Shown: one piece after another, positions 57,343-64,000 of the stretch
Layout: every line of letters begins with the position of its first letter
Numbering within the stretch: position 1 is the first letter of the stretch
Assembly: GCA_010094045.1 (NCBI GenBank)
Contig: ML986595.1
Location: 1 to 64,000, forward strand
Source of the DNA: Lojkania enalia
Taxonomy: Eukaryota; Ascomycota; Dothideomycetes; Pleosporales
Length of the DNA stretch: 64,000 bases
Direction of reading: 5' to 3'
The notes under the pieces: model-generated
The model's database searches: none
Told to the model about the DNA's origin: nothing
Seen by the model: only the letters and a program-made list of their open reading frames with translations
Position numbers and translations under genes: made by a program

Positions 57343-60300
57343 TCAAAGAGCGTAGGGGTTCAGGGAACGGATTGTTAGGCAACTGGCAAACAGTCAGTAA
57401 TGTTGATCTGCAGTTGATGAATGAGCATTGACTTACGGTGGGCTCTTGGTAAGATCGGTCTTTAGAATCACAGGCACGCGGGACATTTCTCGCACGTCTT
57501 GGATATAATCACTGTTCTCCTCCCTCAATGTGAACCAGTCGAGGTATTTCTCTTTGTTCGTAAGCTTAGCCTCCGGGACTTCGCTGGCACTCTGTGCAAG
57601 CTTGGAGTCAGACTTGACGCGGTGCGGCGTCTGTCCGCTCGAGAGGCCGTTCCTCGTGGGGGATGGTGGCATGCTCTGGGTAGGACGGTCAGCCCCCGCT
57701 GGATTAAGCGAGACACCGGCCATGGAGCCAGCTAGGTCTGTCGAATCGTCGTCCTCGTCATCAAACAATGCATCAACATCATCGGTCGACATAGTTCCCG
57801 TGTCCATGTTCCTTCGTTGAGCTTCTTCCTGTTCCTTCGCACGTTGTTTGGCCGCTTCAGCGTCACGTGCCGCCGCGGCAGCGTTGGCTCGAACCGAACC
57901 GTGCTTGGGTCGCTCGTCCTCCGGAATGTAGGCAGAAGATGGAACACCCTTCTCCCAATACAACTCAAGCAGTCGCTTATTCTTGTCGAATTCGGCCTTC
58001 TTCAACGGTAGCTGGTCGCAATGGACACGCTTTTCGAATCCAAATTCAGGAATAAGAACGTCAAAGGCCGATTCATACACGCAGAGGACGATGCCTTCAC
58101 TGATCAGGTCGCCACCTAGCTCTTGCCTCATCTTGTCCATCTTGCGACACGATTCAATGTGTACACTCTGCTCCTGGGCGGCGTGCGCAGAGTCTTTCTT
58201 GGTGTTACACATTTCAGCAGTCTTGGCCAAAACCTCGATATCTTCGGTAAAATCAATGGCACCATTGGAAAGGACTGCCTCTAGCTGACGATGCACAATA
58301 ATATCTGCATAACGTCGAGAAGGATTGGTGAAGTGCGTATACAACGGGAGGTTCAGTGCGTAGTGAGACCGCTGATCATCTTGGAACTTGCCGGCGACTG
58401 CATATTTCGCTCGGACCATTGACTTGATAACAAGAGTCTCAATACCCTTACGAACCCCATCATCCTCGACCTGGAACAGACTGTTCTGTAAAGACCCACT
58501 GCTAGTGGTGTCTATCGGATAGCCGATTGCGTTCATCCTATCGGCAATCGTGACCAAGCGTCGAGGATTGGGCGATGCATGTCGCCGAATAAGCGCCTTC
58601 TCGGGAAGGCCAGCAACAAGCTTCTTGGCAACAAAGGCATTAGTCTTGTGGCTGAGCTCTTCGATAAGCTCGTGAGCTGGAGACGAGTCGAAGATGTTCT
58701 CTTCGACTGGAACATTCTCATCGTCGAGCTGATAAAGTAGACGGAGGGGAGGGATATCCGTTGTGCGATCGCCAAAACGAGCCTGGCGGAATTTCTGCGT
58801 AATGTGGTGAAGCATGCTTATATCCTTCACCCTTGCAACTCCGATTGCACTGTCAGTATGGCCGTTGATGACTGAATCGACTTCGTCATATGATAGTTTG
58901 CCTGAGCTCTTGATTACAGACTTTCCAATCCACGTCTCTTCCTCAAAAACATGACCAGATGTTGGATCGACTTTGAAAACAACACTGACAGTGTATCGGT
59001 CTTCTCCTGGCTTCAAGCAGCAAATATCTGAAGACAGGCGCTGCGGAAGCATGTTGACGGTTCTATTCATAAGATACACAGCAGTGCCACGTTTCTTTGC
59101 TTCACGGTCGACGAGTGAATTCACTTTGATGAAATGGGCAACATCGGCAACGTGAACGCCAATTTCCACGCGACCATCGTCAAGATACCTAAAGTGGATA
59201 GCATCGTCAAGCTCTTTGGCTCCATTTGGATCGATTGTGAACGTCTCCTCGCCACGGAAATCACGTCGATTCTCCAAGGCAGCCTCACCATCATTGGCGA
59301 CGGACCAGTCCTCGAAACCAACATTCTTCAACACGGCATCGGAGAAGTCATCGGGCCCGAAGTTGTTATCCCGCAAAAGAGCATCGGTCTCGACCTTCAG
59401 GTCACCCATTTCGCCCAGCTGCTCAACAAGCGTTCCGAACGGATGGAGAGAAGTAATCGGCCAACGCTTGATGCATGCAACAAAGATTCGGTTGGCGTAA
59501 TCTTGATGTTTCTCGACAAAGTCCCTTGGAGCCTGTTCGGTGGGAATGGCAATCAAAGGTACACGCTTGTCGGTAGGCTTGAACCATACAATCTTCGGTT
59601 TCTCTTGATGCCGCTCCGGCTGGTGACGAGATGAACCTCCTTCTCGAGCCTGTCGCTCAGCCTCTTGCTTCTCTTTCGTGGCCTGGCTGCTAGGGCGAAG
59701 GAGGCCCAAAGTACCAGAAAACATTTGACCTGCTACACGTTCGATAACGGCGACAATATGGCCGGCGTAAAGTGGCTTCTGCTCGTCGTTGATTTCTTCC
59801 TCTTCCATGAGGAGCAAGCTTTGCCCTTCAACTTCGACATCGTCGTTTTTCTTTTGAGTCGGTCGCTGGCGCAGACTACCCCGCCTACGGATGCCACCTT
59901 CACTAGATTGACTAGTCTCTGGTTGAGTAGTGGCGTCGTTGACAGCAATACTACCACCTCGGGGGTCTGAGTTGTCTTTCCTCTTCTTTTTCTCCTCTTT
60001 CTCACGCTTCTGACTCCAAACCTCGTCAACATCGAGCAGTTCGACCGCAACTAAGTCGCCTTCCAAAGCTCGGTTCCTGTCTTTACTTCCACAGATAAAG
60101 ATATCGGCATCTAGATCGGTAGTAGTGACGTATGCATCGCTGCGATTCTTCTTGTTGACCCGAAGAATTCCAGCGACCAGCTGCCCATCGCTCAGAAGAG
60201 CGGGAAGAGTAGCCTGAGGCAAGTAAGGAGTGAACAAAGTCTTGCGTTGTTGTTGCTGTTGTTGCACGCTCATTTGTGGTTGCGCATGCTGGCTCGCTTG

Positions 60301-60590
60301 AAGACCTCCCATTGATTGGCCGTTCATTTGCGCTGCTTGGAGCGCTTGTAAATGAGCAATTTGTAGAGGGTTGAGACCTTGCCCGCCAAACATTTGTTGC
60401 GGCATAAGTACCTGCCCTTGCGGGAGCTGCATCAGTTGAGGCTGACCGGTGTACTGGAAGTTCCCTAGTGAACCGATTGACTGGTTGATGGAACCCCGGG
60501 TACGGTGACTAGGTTGGAAAGGAGCGGCATTAGCGGTTTGATTCATATTGAAGTTGCCCATGTTCTGAGCTTGGTGCTCTTGCGGAGGCG

Positions 60591-60621
<31 letters not shown>

Positions 60622-61602
60622 CTGCTGCTGTTGTTGTTGTTGATTGTTGGGCTGCCTCCAGTTGCCCTCGAAGTTGCGGGAAGATGTCCTACCATGGCCC
60701 TGGCTGCCACGGCGCTGGATATCGCCTTGGGATGCACTATTAGCTTCACTCACAGCTGGGCCAGGAAATTGGAAGTTGCCACCTCCGCGACCTGCCTGAC
60801 CGCCGCCTCGACCGACGGCCATGCTTTGGCTGCGGCCATGACCTCCCCGCCCACCACGACTGGACATGGGCTGATCATTGGGAGCGCCGCCATTTCCGCC
60901 GGGGCTCGAGTCGCGGTTGGCACTGGATTCACCGGGTAAGGGAAATTGGAAACCAGAAGCCTTGCGCTTTTGCTCCGCCAATTCAGCCGCCTTTTTGGCT
61001 TCAGGAAGAGCTAAAGAATGACGCCGTGCGTGCCCTGAGCCCGCGCCGCCGCCACCCCGGCCACGCGGATTTATGTTCTCTCTGCCCTGGCTACCCTGCT
61101 GCCCACCATATTCGCCAAAGCCAGAAGCGCCAGACGATGGTGCTGGGGGAGGGCCCATGACGTTGGGAAGAGCGGATTGATTGCGGCGATGAGAAGACGG
61201 CTGCGACGGAGCGTTCATGGGTACGGCTAGATGCTGTTGCTGCATCTGCTGAGGGAATTGGAAGTTGCCTGTGTGAGGAGATACATTGGACATTTGCCCT
61301 TGCATCTGGAAGTTTGCACCGGGAAGGTGTTGTTGAGGCTGAATCATGCCCATGTTAACATATTGTTGATGGGTAGCGGCAATCTGCTGTTGCTGCTGCT
61401 GGAGGACTTCGATCTGTTGTGCGATAGCGAGCTGTTCCACTATGCACAGCGAGTGTCAGCATTTGCTCGATGTTACTGAATGACTTTCGGGACGGCTTCA
61501 CGTACTCATAAGAGGCGTTAGCTCGGACGGGCTCCGTCGATGAGCAATATGAAGACGGCGACCGGCAGGCCCCATGGGGCCGGGCTGGCCTTGCTGATCC
61601 AT
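57343..61602 (-). CDS. SSD1: Ssd1 translational repressor (RNB-domain pseudonuclease)
   Basis: Three exons by eye: 61602-61506, 61439-57437 and 57382-57343, giving 1379 residues. The first exon gives MDQQGQPGPMGPAGRRLHIA and ends HRRSPSELTPLM. The last exon gives CLTIRSLNPYAL, the family terminus. Residues 1-370 are Gln/Gly-rich, prion-like and disordered. A cold-shock-like region starts near residue 435 (LFTPYLPQATLPALLSDGQL). The RNB domain spans about 760-1080 (FTIDPNGAKELDDAIHFRYL, GVHVADVAHFI, FTNPSRRYADIIVHRQ). In RNase II the active-site series is D-x5-D-x-D-D; here the second Asp is Glu, in line with Ssd1 being nuclease-dead. Ssd1 binds mRNAs for cell-wall proteins and is controlled by the NDR kinase Cbk1. 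Five HxRxxS sites are visible (ends near residues 26, 121, 174, 238 and 286). The start at 61602 is chosen because the frame at 61440 begins with GTG. Confidence 0.94.
60590..60645 (-). repeat. CAG/CAA repeat encoding polyglutamine in Ssd1
   Basis: A mixed CAG/CAA tract encodes about 18 glutamines, followed by PPPQEH, within the disordered N-terminal part of Ssd1. Length polymorphism is likely at such a tract. Confidence 0.9.
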
Positions 61603-64000
61603 GATAGATATTTCGATGGCTTCAGTCCAAAGCGTGGAAATATGTTTACGCAGAATAAGACGAGCGGGGCCGTCGAGGTAAATCAGATCTCGGTTCGTTC
61701 AAAAAGTGCTCGATGGAGATTCTGGGTGCTGTTAGCATTGTAAGGCTTCTAAACGCCCTTGGCCAGGATGTAGCGACATAGAAGGTGAACCAAACGTGTG
61801 GGCGCCCACTGCTTGGACGCAGCCGGGCCGGGCACGGCGACGGGATGCCTGGAGCTTCCACTTACGCTGGATGAAGAGTACTGTGAAAGGCACCGCGGCG
61901 TTAAGCAGATATTCTCAGGATTCGATGATGGGAAACGAGTATAGTCCTGCAAAGTGATTGAGAAGAACTGTTAGTGCGGACTGCGGCCGAGTGGGTTGTA
62001 CAGCGTTCGTGATAAGGATTGGGGGGTGGGTGTGCAGGGGCGGCAGTGGGCCACGACCGAGATGAAGGAGCGGTTTCCTCGGACGGGCTGCTGGAGCGTG
62101 CGAAAACACAAAAAGAGGACGGAGGGAGTGCGTCGAAGGAGGGAGCGATCGGTGGCAAGAGATCGAAGGGAGGGACCGTGGGCACGGCGAGAGCAGTGGT
62201 GATTGTAGTGGTGGTGGTGGTGGTTGAAGGATAGTCGTCAGTTGCTAGGGGCAAGGACGGGATGGCCTGTGTGGCCTGGGGAAGCGAGCTTCGACTGCGA
62301 CCGCAAACGTACGTCAGCGGGTCAGCAGCAGCAACAGAAGCCGGCGCAAGTGAAGGCGAGCGCTAGGAGTGAACGAGATATGGGCCGACGCAGACAGACG
62401 CACCACAGCGGGCTGAGGGCGGGCAGTTATAGCAGCACCACTCGCTCTGCTGAGGCTTGCTGCGGCCCGCGGGGAGAGAGGAGCTCGAGCTGCGGAAACA
62501 AAAAAAGCACGGTCACACTGCCTAGCACGTCTCAGTGCCGTGAGGTGAAGCACCACGATTGATAGCAGCGTTGAGCTCCGCGTTTCAACACAGAGTCAGG
62601 TTGGGTAATCTAAATATGTACGGTGCGAGTAGCTTGCTTGCGCAACCTGCCCCCCGCGGCCCCGAGACGCCCGAAAACATTGGGCCCGTTGCGTCCATGT
62701 TCGTCTTTAGGAGCTTCCAATGAAGCTCTGCCGGCCGTGGTGGATTGCCTCTTCCGGCGATCCCACTATACTAGAGGTACCATGCCAAGCGCCCGCCGCA
62801 CCAGCTCGAGCTCGAGATGTGATAGCCCCGGCTTCGCGTGCGTGCAGACAAGAGGTCTCCCAAGGTTGGGTCTCTGAGACAATGGCCAGAGGCAGCTCTC
62901 ACTGCGTCTATTAACGCTACAATCTGGGCCTGCCGAGCTCGCCTGGCGGAACGAGATGTTTGCCGGGGGAGACCGCTTGAGCGCCCTGGTGGTGCAAGAG
63001 GGTAGTTGAAGGCGGCGCCTGTTTGAGACCACGTGCGCGAAATTGAGTTGAGACTTTAGGCAGCTTTCGATTTAGCTGCGCCATAGACTGAAGCCGCCTG
63101 GTGACGAAGTGGGATTGCCCAAGACGGCCATGGTTCGCAAATTCAATGAGCCGCGCCCGAAATAGCGGCTATTGTAGCATGTGTTCGAGTAGAATTGCGG
63201 CTCCACGAACTCAATTGATGCGATGCCATCTAGCATTCCTTCCCTAGAGTTTTGAAGCGCAAGTGCGCCAGCCCATCACGACTCGAGTGAAAGCGGTTGC
63301 GCACGGACCGTGGATGAACAACCTTGTGCGAGCGGGTGGATCGCCGCCAGCCACGTCCCTGCCACGTTCCTGCCACGTCGGCGGGCCTGTTTTTCCGATC
63401 CCGCCTGTACCAACCTTTTGAACATAGAGCTCTGAAGCTTTGATCCCTCGTCGCGCAATCACGGCAGCCATATACCGTGCAGCGCTCTCCCTACTGACTA
63501 TTCGTTGCGCTAGCCGACTACCAAAGCAACTCCACTACGGCTTAGCTACTGTGTCGCGTCCAACTGGCGACCGTAGCTTAACCCCCGCTCCAAGATCCGA
63601 GACTGTACGGGCTGATACTCAATTTGGAAACGTGAACGGAGTTTCCTGGCTCTCATAGGCTCGTGTGACTTCACTGTATGTCCTCCCCGGGAGCAGAGGC
63701 CCATATTGATCGACGTTTGCCCTTAACCCCTCGCTGCTCTTTAGGATTTGTTCCACCGTCGCGCTACCGCTCTCGCGAATTCTCAATAGGACGCTGCTTC
63801 ACACGAGGGACTACGATTCTTTCCAGATATTTCCCAACCCATCGCTCGCACACAGAGGTCTCCGCAATCCCAAAGAGTGGTCTCTCACGCGTAGATGGAC
63901 CATTGACACGTATTCCAACTTCTGGACGTCTCTCATTCCCTCGCGGTTTTGACAAGAGACTTTCCTTCTCATAGTGAAGCTGCCACACACTACGTCTTCA
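61603..64000. other. 2.4-kb upstream region of SSD1
   Basis: Long GC-rich stretch with (GTG)n at about 62207-62223 and several short frames on both strands but no recognised gene. The first 0.5-1 kb is probably the promoter and long 5' leader of SSD1. The last 0.9 kb has a 98-codon plus-strand frame without known motifs. Confidence 0.5.

Overview
The window is nuclear DNA of a filamentous ascomycete (Pezizomycotina). The evidence is many short introns of about 46-68 nt with GT(A/R)NGT donors and CTRAY branch sites, conserved fungal gene families (Ump1, Atp10, Gos1, Ssd1, Erg8, a fungal ferritin-like secreted protein), and a remnant that looks like a Tad-type LINE. The class cannot be fixed from sequence alone. 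All gene models below were spliced by eye; in each multi-exon model offered as intact the exon lengths sum to a multiple of three.

Region 1 (1-26.6 kb) is ordinary and mostly housekeeping. It holds a secreted, membrane-anchored SH3 protein (1679-3542, minus); a gene-free stretch (3.5-8.2 kb); a family X DNA polymerase with a BRCT domain (8205-10718, minus); ATP10 (11165-12151, plus); GOS1 (12366-13154, minus); RPL35 (13420-14193, plus, six exons); ERG8 (14787-16546, minus); a 1295-residue PPR protein (17696-21583, plus); and two fungal proteins of unknown function (22749-25031 and 25437-26609, both minus).

Region 2 (26.6-43.9 kb) is gene-poor and partly decayed. Three intact genes sit inside it: a prenylated ubiquitin-fold protein (30555-31606, plus), UMP1 (32436-33156, minus) and a TMEM19/DUF92 membrane protein (33488-34679, minus). 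Around them are a membrane-protein 3' fragment (27.7-28.0 kb), a decayed LINE endonuclease (29.2-29.9 kb), an unrecognised broken reading frame (36.3-36.6 kb), a CorA-like gene with one frameshift (37677-39252), a DUF1996 pseudogene (about 39.42-39.9 kb, minus) and an MFS transporter pseudogene (41295-43401, plus). Several lesions are stops explicable by C-to-T or G-to-A transitions, as repeat-induced point mutation (RIP) would cause, but this is inference.

Region 3 (43.9-64 kb) is intact again. It holds a secreted alpha/beta hydrolase (43921-45305, minus); a divergent pair of proteins sharing a His/Val/Glu-rich motif of the fungal 'allergen' family (46525-47985 minus; 49508-50448 plus); an MFS transporter with a 15-nt microexon (51875-53516, minus); a secreted ferritin-like Rds1-type protein (54533-55539, minus); and SSD1 (57343-61602, minus) with a long upstream region.

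No biosynthetic cluster or defence system is apparent. The most interesting signals are the two genes sharing the allergen-family motif, the graded decay series at 37.6-43.4 kb, the NDR/Cbk1-type phosphorylation motifs in Ssd1, and the CaaX-ended ubiquitin-fold protein.
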